From CALGLS01 sp047626155 (GTDB taxonomy: Bacteria > Bacteroidota > Bacteroidia > Chitinophagales > Saprospiraceae), in contig JBLHRR010000117.1 in NCBI GenBank assembly GCA_047626155.1, positions 1-17,979 on the forward strand: 17,979 nt of DNA, written 5' to 3'. The position numbers and the translations under genes are program-made. The notes beneath the pieces were generated by a model. It saw only the letters and a list, made by a program, of their open reading frames with translations, made no database searches and had not been told where the DNA came from. Within the stretch, counting starts at the first letter, position 1. Each line of letters opens with the position of its first letter. Positions 1 to 5,844 of this stretch are shown one piece after another.

Positions 1-371
1 TAAGGCGTCAATGGCATTCTAGTTTCTATCAAAACCTCGCTGCACTCTTTTAGTATGTGATTTTTATCTTCATCAGAATAGCTGGCCCAAGTTGAAAAAT
101 TCATATTCTTCCTTCCAGTAATAATATGTCCTTGTATCCATTTCGAAAAAGGCATGACTTCCGTGTACCAAGGATACTTTGATTCGTTTGAATGGCAATC
201 GTAACAAGCACCTTTTATCATATTAAGAATAGGCGCCGGTGGTTTAGTCACCGTCATAAAATCCTGACTTGCGTCTATGGGCGGATTTGTTTTATCAATT
301 CGATAAAATTGCATTAGTAAGAAAATAGAAATAAGTGCTATTAATACTTTTCTAACAATAGGTCTTTTCAT
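1..371 (-). CDS. Haem-binding domain protein (Haem_bd-like), partial
   Basis: This gene runs off the left edge; 123 complete codons are visible from the ATG at 369-371. Residues 8-22 form a hydrophobic N-terminal segment (signal anchor or signal peptide), so the protein is probably exported to the periplasmic side and held in the inner membrane. Residues 56-60 are CYDCH, a single CxxCH haem c attachment motif, followed by SNESKYPWY and later by GRKNMNFSTW. That pattern is typical of the small Bacteroidota 'haem-binding domain' family (about 150 residues), so only the last 25 or so residues should be missing. The family is thought to bind one c-type haem; its electron-transfer partner is not known to me. 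The gene diverges from aroE and has a good -7 box just upstream. Family assignment is from memory of the motif pattern; the CxxCH is seen directly. Confidence 0.82.
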   Translation of the reverse strand, partial: MKRPIVRKVLIALISIFLLMQFYRIDKTNPPIDASQDFMTVTKPPAPILNMIKGACYDCHSNESKYPWYTEVMPFSKWIQGHIITGRKNMNFSTWASYSDEDKNHILKECSEVLIETRMPLTP

Positions 372-431
372 TATTTGTTTAGTTTTAGTGAAAACAAAAA
401 AATAAATAAAATGTTGTCTTATATCAAAGAA

Positions 432-439
432 CAAAGATA
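432..439 (-). promoter_or_regulatory. Bacteroidota -7 box for the haem-binding gene
   Basis: Read on the minus strand this is TATCTTTG, a perfect match to the Bacteroidota primary-sigma -7 consensus TAnnTTTG, about 61 bp before the haem-binding gene's ATG. No good TTTG -33 box is seen 19-21 bp upstream. It lies only 24 bp from the oppositely facing aroE -7 box, so the two promoters overlap and may compete. Confidence 0.55.
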
Positions 440-463
440 AAACTCTCTATCAAAATCCTTTCT

Positions 464-471
464 TATCTTCG
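464..471 (+). promoter_or_regulatory. Bacteroidota -7 box for aroE
   Basis: TATCTTCG matches TAnnTTTG at all but one position and lies 25 bp before the aroE ATG, giving a predicted short leader of about 20 nt. The -33 region is weak. Confidence 0.5.
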
Positions 472-496
472 CGTTTAAATAAATAAGAGTATCTCT

Positions 497-1237
497 ATGC
501 CACAATTCGGACTCATCGGTTATCCTTTATCGCATTCCTTTTCTGGGACCTACTTCGCCAAGAAATTTCAAAAGGAGAAACGGACGGATTATCGTTACGA
601 TCTGTTTCCATTGTCTTCCATCGTAGAGTTGCCTGATCTGTTGGCGGAACATAAAGACCTTGTCGGCCTCAACGTTACTATACCCTATAAAGAGCAGATC
701 CTACCTTACCTTGACGGCATATCCGAAAGGGCTAAGGCCATAGGTGCCGTTAATACGCTTTCCATTCGCAATGGAAAAATATATGGAGACAATACGGATG
801 TCTATGGTTTTGAGATTTCTTTGATGAACTTATTAGATAAAGAACTCTGTAAGGGTGCCTTGATTCTTGGAACCGGAGGGGCTGCAAAAGCGGTACAATA
901 TGTCTTAAGAAAGAAGAATATCCCTTATCAACGTATTTCCCGAAAGGAAGGAAAGGGAGACCTGACTTATAAAGACATTGACCAGAAGTTACTTGCCCAA
1001 TTCCCATTGCTGGTAAACACGACCCCACTAGGAATGCATCCGAATATCAATGAAGCACCAGATCTGCCTTTTAGTGAGCTAAAGAGCACGAATAAACTCT
1101 TTGATTTAATATATAATCCCGAAAAAACACTATTTTTGAAGTATGGAATGGCTAAAGGCTGCCGAACAATGAATGGACTGGAAATGTTAGTTCTTCAGGC
1201 AGAAAAATCCTGGGAGATTTGGGGAGCTAATAAATAA
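497..1237 (+). CDS. aroE: Shikimate dehydrogenase (NADP+)
   Basis: The product reduces 3-dehydroshikimate to shikimate with NADPH in the cytosolic shikimate pathway to chorismate and aromatic amino acids. The N-terminal substrate domain shows GYPLSHSFS (residues 8-16, shikimate-binding serines), NVTIPYKE (59-66, catalytic Lys65) and GAVNTL (83-88). Asp101 in GDNTDVYGF is the partner catalytic residue. The NADP-binding Rossmann loop is LGTGGAAKAV (124-133), followed by NTTPLGM (174-180) and the C-terminal NGLEMLVLQA (226-235) that closes the active site. At 246 residues it is shorter than the E. coli enzyme (about 272), as is usual in Bacteroidota. All key residues are present. It is a single-gene unit, followed by a hairpin repeat instead of a classical terminator. 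Confidence 0.96.
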   Translation: MPQFGLIGYPLSHSFSGTYFAKKFQKEKRTDYRYDLFPLSSIVELPDLLAEHKDLVGLNVTIPYKEQILPYLDGISERAKAIGAVNTLSIRNGKIYGDNTDVYGFEISLMNLLDKELCKGALILGTGGAAKAVQYVLRKKNIPYQRISRKEGKGDLTYKDIDQKLLAQFPLLVNTTPLGMHPNINEAPDLPFSELKSTNKLFDLIYNPEKTLFLKYGMAKGCRTMNGLEMLVLQAEKSWEIWGANK

Positions 1238-1249
1238 TGTAATTGTTCC

Positions 1250-1315
1250 GCAGTTGGCTTTTAGCAGTTGGCAGTTAGCTTCCCACTTTCGCGCGCTATA
1301 GGGAAGCTAACTGCC
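1250..1315. repeat. REP-like palindromic repeat, copy 1
   Basis: A perfect 15-bp inverted repeat (GGCAGTTAGCTTCCC at 1270-1284, its complement at 1301-1315) encloses a 16-nt loop. It is preceded by the direct repeat GCAGTTGGC at 1250. A second copy lies at 12682-12766 with the same left arm and a diverged loop. There is no T-run after the stem, so it is not a standard intrinsic terminator, though it could stabilise the 3' end of the aroE transcript. It is intergenic, 12 bp after the aroE stop, like REP/MITE-type elements. Confidence 0.75.
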
Positions 1316-1361
1316 ATGAAATGGTTAGATACTAAATAATAATAGATTTTATGCTGAAATA

Positions 1362-1392
1362 TTTTGTATAGAAATCACATAGATAATTTTTG
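1362..1392 (+). promoter_or_regulatory. Promoter-like site before the proline dehydrogenase leader
   Basis: TTTTG at 1362-1366, an 18-bp spacer and AATTTTTG at 1385-1392 fit the Bacteroidota promoter with one mismatch in the -7 box. The predicted start, about 1399, falls just before the folded element at 1403-1511. The match is plausible but AT-rich sequence gives such hits by chance. Confidence 0.35.
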
Positions 1393-1402
1393 TCAGAACG
1401 AA

Positions 1403-1511
1403 GCTCTTTTATGAGTTCGTAGCCTTAGCTACGGGCGAATATTAAAGAGCGATCCCAAAGGGTGACTGTTCAGTGAACAGTCAAGTGATTTAACCGCAAA
1501 GCGGAAGGGAT
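1403..1511 (+). ncRNA. Candidate structured leader RNA or hairpin element before proline dehydrogenase
   Basis: Several nested inverted repeats are seen. GCTCTTT (1403-1409) pairs with AAAGAGC (1444-1450), enclosing TTC/GAA and GTAGC (1419-1423) with GCTAC (1428-1432) around a CTTA loop. ATCCC (1452-1456) pairs with GGGAT (1507-1511), enclosing the near-perfect palindrome GACTGTTCAGTGAACAGTC (1464-1482) and the hairpin CCGC-AAA-GCGG (1494-1504). Together this reads as a long hairpin next to a multibranch junction. It lies 77 bp before the proline dehydrogenase ATG on the same strand. It may be a cis-acting RNA or a dispersed repeat; orientation and function are inferred. The rest of the 350-bp gap (1316-1361, 1512-1587) shows nothing else clear. 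Confidence 0.4.
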
Positions 1512-1587
1512 GAGAAGTGCTGGCGAGAATTAGCATTTGAGGACATACAAACTATTTTGGAATAAAGTCTAATGTACTCAGCATACT

Positions 1588-2805
1588 ATGACAATCAACA
1601 ACTCAGAATCAATCAAATCAATGAAACCCATTGAAGAAATACTTGACTTTACTAATACGGAAATCGCATTTGCTAATAAGTCAGATAAAGAATTGAAGAA
1701 AACCGCTTGGTTATTCAGCATGATGAATAAAGCCTGGTTGGTCGATACCTTCTCCCCGCTTGGATTAATTGCGGTACGGTGGCGATTGCCTTTCGTAAAA
1801 CCGATTATCAAAGCTACTATATTTGAACAATTCGTAGGAGGAGTAACACTCCTGGAATCTCAAGAATCAATCAAGAAATTATACGATAACAATACACTCA
1901 CCGTATTGGATTATGGCGCCGAAGCAAAGTCAACGGAAAAGGATTTCAACATTACGATGAATGAAAATATCAGAGCCATTGAGTTTGCATTTACCAATGA
2001 TTCAGTTCCGGTAATCAGTACCAAGATCAGTGGTCTAGCTCGTTTTGGATTGTTGGAAGAGATACAAAAAGGAGATCCTTTTACCAGAGAAACTAGAATA
2101 GAATATCGAAACATTCTAAAAAGAATGGACTCCATTTGCTATGTAGCTCATGAAAAAAATGTAGGGGTCTTTTTTGACGCAGAAGAAAGTTGGATTCAGG
2201 ACAGCATAGATCATTTGGTCTATTTGATGATGAAGCGCTACAACAGAAAGAAAGTGATTGTCTACAATACCTTTCAAATGTATCGTCATGACCGACTTCA
2301 GTTTTTGATGGACATGCATAGCAAAGCTCAAAAGGATGGTTTTATGCTTGGTGCAAAATTAGTTCGCGGTGCGTATATGGACAAAGAAAGAGTTAGAGCG
2401 GAAGAAGATTCTTACCCTTCTCCAATTTACCCTAACAAAGAAACTACGGATGAAGGTTTCAATTTGGCACTCCGTTATTGCCTGCAATATTATAAAGAAA
2501 TTGGCATTTGTAATGCGACCCACAATGCGGAAAGCTGCATGCTTTTCGCTCAGCTTATACATGAGCAAGGCTTAGATAAAGGTCATCCGCATCTCAACTT
2601 CTGCCAACTATATGGTATGAGTGATCATCTCACATTCAACCTAGCAAATGCTGGTTTCAACGTAGCTAAATATCTCGTCTATGGTCAAATAGAAGAAGTC
2701 GTCCCTTATTTGGTTCGAAGAGCCAAAGAAAATGCTTCCGTAACAGGAGACATGAGCAGAGAATACGAACTAGTAATGACGGAAGTGAGAAGGAGAAAGG
2801 GCTAA
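1588..2805 (+). CDS. Proline dehydrogenase (monofunctional, FAD-dependent)
   Basis: The product oxidises L-proline to delta-1-pyrroline-5-carboxylate, passing electrons through FAD to the quinone pool; this is the first step of proline catabolism to glutamate. The (beta/alpha)8 barrel runs from about residue 80 to 395. Diagnostic motifs are KLVRGAYMDKE (257-267, Lys257 near the flavin), CNATHNAES (308-316) and the C-terminal YLVRRAKENAS (374-384), whose Arg377-Arg378 pair corresponds to the substrate carboxylate-binding arginines of PutA. At 405 residues it has no P5C dehydrogenase domain, so it is the stand-alone type seen in Bacteroidota; the P5C dehydrogenase gene must be elsewhere. The ATG at 1588 is taken as start; an in-frame ATG at 1621 is possible. 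The 3' end overlaps the convergent Rid-family gene by 4 bp. Confidence 0.93.
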   Translation: MTINNSESIKSMKPIEEILDFTNTEIAFANKSDKELKKTAWLFSMMNKAWLVDTFSPLGLIAVRWRLPFVKPIIKATIFEQFVGGVTLLESQESIKKLYDNNTLTVLDYGAEAKSTEKDFNITMNENIRAIEFAFTNDSVPVISTKISGLARFGLLEEIQKGDPFTRETRIEYRNILKRMDSICYVAHEKNVGVFFDAEESWIQDSIDHLVYLMMKRYNRKKVIVYNTFQMYRHDRLQFLMDMHSKAQKDGFMLGAKLVRGAYMDKERVRAEEDSYPSPIYPNKETTDEGFNLALRYCLQYYKEIGICNATHNAESCMLFAQLIHEQGLDKGHPHLNFCQLYGMSDHLTFNLANAGFNVAKYLVYGQIEEVVPYLVRRAKENASVTGDMSREYELVMTEVRRRKG

Positions 2806-3236
2806 TTAAAGGTTGTCCCTGCAGCCGGTTCCGGATGTAAGGCCGTAATTTCCACTTCTACCAACATATCAGGATCCACTAAAGCAGCAACAGCAACAAC
2901 AGAGCAGGCGGGTTTTATCTCTGAAAAGAACAGATGATGAGCCTTAGCTACGTTTTCCCAATCGTCTATGTTGGTGAGGTAAATTCTAGTGCGAACCACT
3001 GATTCTAAAGAGGCGCCGGCGCGGGTTAAAATGCCTTCTATCAAGCTGAAAATATAGCGAGCTTGCTCAAAGGCGTTTCCCTGGCCAATGACCTCGCCGT
3101 TACGAAAAGCATTAGTGCCAGCTACTTCTATTATATCTCCTACCCGAACCGCTCGGGAAGAGCCCATAATGTCTTCCCATATAGCACCGGAGCGGAAGTT
3201 TTTTCTTTTTAGTAAATTACGTTCTGGTAAAGACAT
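2802..3236 (-). CDS. Rid-family (YjgF/YER057c/UK114) protein lacking the catalytic arginine
   Basis: The 144-residue product has the Rid fold pattern: VGDIIEVAGTNAF (32-44), Q-A-R...LIEGILTRAGASLESVVRTRIYL around 58-87, and DPDMLVEVEITAL (121-133) at the C-terminus. Canonical RidA hydrolyses reactive enamine/imine intermediates such as 2-aminoacrylate as a cytosolic trimer, using an arginine in a P-A-R-S motif. Here the equivalent motif is PACS, with Cys111 at the arginine position, so classical 2-aminoacrylate deaminase activity is doubtful. It more likely belongs to one of the Rid subfamilies without that arginine, whose roles are poorly known. It converges on proline dehydrogenase; a metabolic link through imine-like P5C is only speculative. 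No clear promoter was found upstream. Confidence 0.85.
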   Translation of the reverse strand: MSLPERNLLKRKNFRSGAIWEDIMGSSRAVRVGDIIEVAGTNAFRNGEVIGQGNAFEQARYIFSLIEGILTRAGASLESVVRTRIYLTNIDDWENVAKAHHLFFSEIKPACSVVAVAALVDPDMLVEVEITALHPEPAAGTTFN

Positions 3237-3552
3237 AAAGTTATTTATTTTGGTTTATCAATGTGTGGTTATTCCGAGAAGGTCTGACAATCATTTACTG
3301 AATTTGACAGTCCTAAGACTTTATCAGCCATAACATACCATACGCTGTTAGATGAAATTTCAACAAATTGAAATTTATCGCGTTATTAAAGCCGTGAATC
3401 GATTTTTGTAAAAGGTTTGGTGATGTTGCGCTCTCCAGATGAGAAAATGGAGAAGAAAAGTATTTGTAATCTAAATATTCCAAATTAGGATTACGTTGTT
3501 TCTCATAGTATAAACGAAAGAACAAAGAAGCATAAAATTTAAATCTCTGAAC

Positions 3553-3583
3553 TTTTGTATAAACGAATATACGGATAACTTTA
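3553..3583 (+). promoter_or_regulatory. Promoter-like site with overlapping dyad
   Basis: TTTTG (3553-3557), an 18-bp spacer and TAACTTTA (3576-3583) match the Bacteroidota consensus with one -7 mismatch. A perfect 8-bp dyad, AAGCAGTA/TACTGCTT with a 5-nt loop (3583-3603), begins at the last base of the -7 box and covers the expected start near 3590, as an operator might. The dyad is followed by TCTCTTTTTT, so it could alternatively be read as a plus-strand terminator, but no gene lies upstream on that strand. Confidence 0.35.
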
Positions 3584-3711
3584 AGCAGTAAAGCATACTG
3601 CTTTCTCTTTTTTATAAATCACCACAAATAGGGTAGGGAACATCCTTCATTTTTAAATAATAGCTACCCCAAAAGATGTAGATTATAACTAAGTAACAAC
3701 AAAAAATTAAC

Positions 3712-3796
3712 TTCCCGATTTGGAAACGATTATGTAAATCAAAACGACGAGAGGGAGAGTGATTTATATAATCGTTTCCACCAAAGAGATCGGGAA
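3712..3796 (+). promoter_or_regulatory. Long inverted repeat just before the desaturase-family gene
   Basis: Two arms of 20 nt (3722-3741 and 3760-3779) are complementary throughout, with one position that would be a G-U pair in RNA, around an 18-nt loop. Outside them, TTCCCGAT (3712-3719) and ATCGGGAA (3789-3796) form a further perfect 8-bp stem, separated by unequal spacers of 2 and 9 nt. The structure ends 30 bp before the start codon at 3827. In RNA it would be a very stable leader hairpin; in DNA the GGAAACGATTAT arms could be paired protein sites. Structure is seen; function is inferred. Confidence 0.65.
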
Positions 3797-3826
3797 ATTA
3801 TTTTTAGTGTAATACTAAAGAATATC

Positions 3827-4879
3827 ATGGAAAAATATTTCGACACTTTTCTTCAAGCTTACAAAAATTACGGTTCCTATCTGTGGAGGGAATTTACTTT
3901 TGCGGTGGAGCCTTGGTACTATAATTATTTCTTTTGGCTTTTACTGGTTTCCCTTTTCTTCTTTATCGTTGAAGTGGCAGCACCTTGGCGAAAAAAACAA
4001 GCGGCTTTCCGAAAAGACTTTTGGTTGGATTTTTTCTACATGTTTTTTAATTTCTTTCTCTTTTCCCTTTTGATTTACAATGCTGCCTCTGATGTCGTGG
4101 TCAACTTATTTAAGGATGGATTGGCAGCTATCGGAATTACCAATTTGGTAGTGCTTGAAGTAAAAACCTGGCCGGTATGGGGGCACCTGCTCTTAGGATT
4201 TTTCGTCCGTGATTTCGTTCAGTGGTGGATTCATCGTCTGCTTCATAAATTGCCCGTCCTCTGGGAGTTTCATAAGGTCCATCACTCTGTCGAGGAAATG
4301 GGTTTTGCCGCTCACTTGCGTTACCATTGGATGGAAAATATAGTCTATCGTACACTGGAATATATCCCATTGGCTCTAATCGGAGTTGGGCTACGCGATT
4401 TCTTTGTTATACATATTTTCACCTTAGCAGTAGGACATTACAATCACTCCAATATAACAGTTAGTGGCCGGATTACTGGAGGCGTTTTCGGCGCTTTAGT
4501 AGGTTTGGCTGTTGCGACGTCCTACTCCTTTGCATTGGCTACTTTTGTGGGTGTTATAATAGGTGCTGCCATTGCGGGAGCCCTACTGTTAGCCCCATTG
4601 ATGAAATACCTTTTCAATAGCCCTGAAATGCACATCTGGCACCATGCATATGATCTACCCGACGACCGTCAAACGGGAGTTAACTTTGGGCTGACGCTTA
4701 GTCTCTGGGATTGGATTTTCAAAACGGCTTACATGCCTCATGACGGAAGAGATATTAGATTGGGCTTTGCTGGGGTGGAGACGTTTCCGAAAGGTTTTGT
4801 TGGGCAGAGTAGTCATGGTTTTGGAGAGAGAGTTAAAAGTGTTTTCTTTAAATTAATAAGAATTTTGCGTCGTGTATAA
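3827..4879 (+). CDS. Sterol desaturase / fatty acid hydroxylase superfamily membrane protein
   Basis: This is a polytopic inner-membrane di-iron enzyme of the family that hydroxylates or desaturates lipids such as fatty acids, sterols and carotenoids. The histidine boxes are present: HRLLH (136-140), HKVHH (149-153), HYNHSN (204-209) and MHIWHH (268-273). Hydrophobic segments are seen near residues 33-52, 66-86, 116-131 and 178-202. The substrate cannot be told from sequence. The 350-residue length exceeds many relatives because of a Gly/Ala-rich hydrophobic stretch (about 214-262) between the third and fourth histidine boxes, long enough for an extra membrane hairpin. The chosen ATG follows a long inverted-repeat leader. 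It stands alone and ends at a clear terminator. Confidence 0.88.
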   Translation: MEKYFDTFLQAYKNYGSYLWREFTFAVEPWYYNYFFWLLLVSLFFFIVEVAAPWRKKQAAFRKDFWLDFFYMFFNFFLFSLLIYNAASDVVVNLFKDGLAAIGITNLVVLEVKTWPVWGHLLLGFFVRDFVQWWIHRLLHKLPVLWEFHKVHHSVEEMGFAAHLRYHWMENIVYRTLEYIPLALIGVGLRDFFVIHIFTLAVGHYNHSNITVSGRITGGVFGALVGLAVATSYSFALATFVGVIIGAAIAGALLLAPLMKYLFNSPEMHIWHHAYDLPDDRQTGVNFGLTLSLWDWIFKTAYMPHDGRDIRLGFAGVETFPKGFVGQSSHGFGERVKSVFFKLIRILRRV

Positions 4880-4883
4880 TTGA

Positions 4884-4909
4884 GCTGAAAGGTATCTCAG
4901 CGTTTTTTT
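4884..4909 (+). terminator. Intrinsic terminator after the desaturase-family gene
   Basis: The stem GCTGA (4884-4888)/TCAGC (4897-4901) is followed by a G and a run of seven T at 4903-4909, beginning 5 bp after the stop codon. Confidence 0.75.
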
Positions 4910-4950
4910 ATTTGCAAAAATGCCATCACGCTGGGATCTTATTCAGACAT

Positions 4951-4997
4951 AAAAATAAAAAAAGCTAAAAATCGAATAACGATTCTTAGCTTTTTTA
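4951..4997. terminator. Bidirectional intrinsic terminator between convergent genes
   Basis: A 12-bp stem with one mismatch in DNA (4963-4974 with 4980-4991) and a 5-nt loop has an A-rich tract on its left and TTTTTT on its right, so it gives a U-tail in both directions. It would terminate yebC from the minus strand and back up the terminator of the desaturase-family gene. Confidence 0.8.
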
Positions 4998-5016
4998 TTT
5001 TCTCCAAAGGTCCTAA

Positions 5017-5748
5017 CTAGCCCATATTATGATAAACCTGCTGCACATCTTCGTCCTCTTCCAATCTTTCTAACAGCTTATCTACATCAGCTTCCTGCTC
5101 CTCCGTTAATTTCTTAGTATCATTCGGAATCCGTTCAAAACCAGAAGAAATTATTTCAAAGTTCTTTTCCTCTAAGGCCTTTTGTATGGTTCCATAATTT
5201 TCAAAAGCACCATAAACCATGATGGCAGCTTCCTCTTCTTCCTCCTCGTTTCCTTCATCCACAAAAACTTCCTCGGCGCCATAGTCGATTAGTTCCAACT
5301 CCAATTCCTCAATATCCATCTCCAGCATCTTTATTTTAAACTGACATTGTCGTTCAAATAAGAAAACCACAGAACCAGAAGTTCCGAAGTTACCATTGCA
5401 TTTGTTGAAATGAGAACGCACGTTAGCTACGGTACGATTGTTATTATCAGTCGCAGTTTCCACTAAAATAGCAATTCCGTGCGGGGCATAGCCTTCAAAT
5501 AAAACCTCTTTATAGTCAGAAGTATCCTTATCTGTTGCCCGTTTGATTGCTCGTTCTACATTGTCCTTAGGCATGTTTGCGGCCTTGGCGTTTTGCATCA
5601 CGGCACGGAGTTGTGCATTGGTATCAGGGTCGGAACCACCCGATTTTACAGCTATAACAATATCTTTTCCAATACGGGTAAAGGCTTTAGCCATTGCTGA
5701 CCAACGCTTCATCTTTCTTGCTTTCCGGAATTCAAATGCTCTTCCCAT
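5017..5748 (-). CDS. yebC: YebC/PmpR (TACO1-like) family protein
   Basis: The 243-residue protein is a full-length YebC-family member in the Bacteroidota form, starting MGRAFEFRKARKMKRW where proteobacterial members begin with MAGHSKW. Conserved blocks include FTRIGKDIVIAVKSGGSDP (23-41), NAKAANMPKDNVERAIKRA (53-71), YEGYAPHG-like FEGYAPHG (84-91), NNNRTVANVR (102-111), GNFGTSGSVVFLF (119-131) and the C-terminal LEEDEDVQQVYHN (229-241). The family was first described as DNA-binding regulators; mitochondrial TACO1 and recently studied bacterial members act in translation, helping ribosomes at difficult sequences such as proline runs. The translational role is the better guess. A run of six glutamates (168-173) sits in an acidic loop. 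It has its own strong promoter and a good terminator, so it is an independent unit downstream of the OmpA-domain gene. Confidence 0.95.
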   Translation of the reverse strand: MGRAFEFRKARKMKRWSAMAKAFTRIGKDIVIAVKSGGSDPDTNAQLRAVMQNAKAANMPKDNVERAIKRATDKDTSDYKEVLFEGYAPHGIAILVETATDNNNRTVANVRSHFNKCNGNFGTSGSVVFLFERQCQFKIKMLEMDIEELELELIDYGAEEVFVDEGNEEEEEEAAIMVYGAFENYGTIQKALEEKNFEIISSGFERIPNDTKKLTEEQEADVDKLLERLEEDEDVQQVYHNMG

Positions 5749-5808
5749 ATTTCAATAAATCTTTTTTGTATGATCTTTTTTGTGTAATACTTAGTTGAAC
5801 GAACATTG

Positions 5809-5840
5809 CAAAAATAGGATAATCTAGTGGAATTTCAAAA
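5809..5840 (-). promoter_or_regulatory. Strong Bacteroidota promoter for yebC
   Basis: On the minus strand, TTTTG (5836-5840), a 19-bp spacer and TATTTTTG (5809-5816) match the Bacteroidota primary-sigma consensus exactly. Transcription would start near 5802, giving a leader of about 53 nt. The site sits in the gap just after the OmpA-domain gene's stop codon. Confidence 0.8.
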
Positions 5841-5844
5841 GAGA

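Larger units (their letters stand above)
3237..3826. other. 590-bp intergenic region with several dyads
   Basis: No convincing gene is present: short open frames here are AT-rich and lack recognisable features. What can be seen is a perfect 9-bp inverted repeat AAATTTCAA/TTGAAATTT (3355-3376), a promoter-like site (3553-3583) overlapped by the dyad AAGCAGTA/TACTGCTT (3583-3603), a possible 6-bp long-loop stem GGGTAG (3631-3636)/CTACCC (3664-3669), and the long inverted repeat at 3712-3796. The region therefore probably carries the regulatory leader of the downstream desaturase-family gene. Confidence 0.6.

Noticed and set aside
3313..3525. Minus-strand open frame of 70 codons in the long intergenic gap
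   Set aside because: It has no recognisable motif, no promoter, and overlaps an AT-rich palindrome; composition looks non-coding.
5221..5260. Glutamate run in YebC suggesting a special acidic domain
   Set aside because: Acidic loops at this place are plausible variation within the family, and the rest of the protein is full length and normal.
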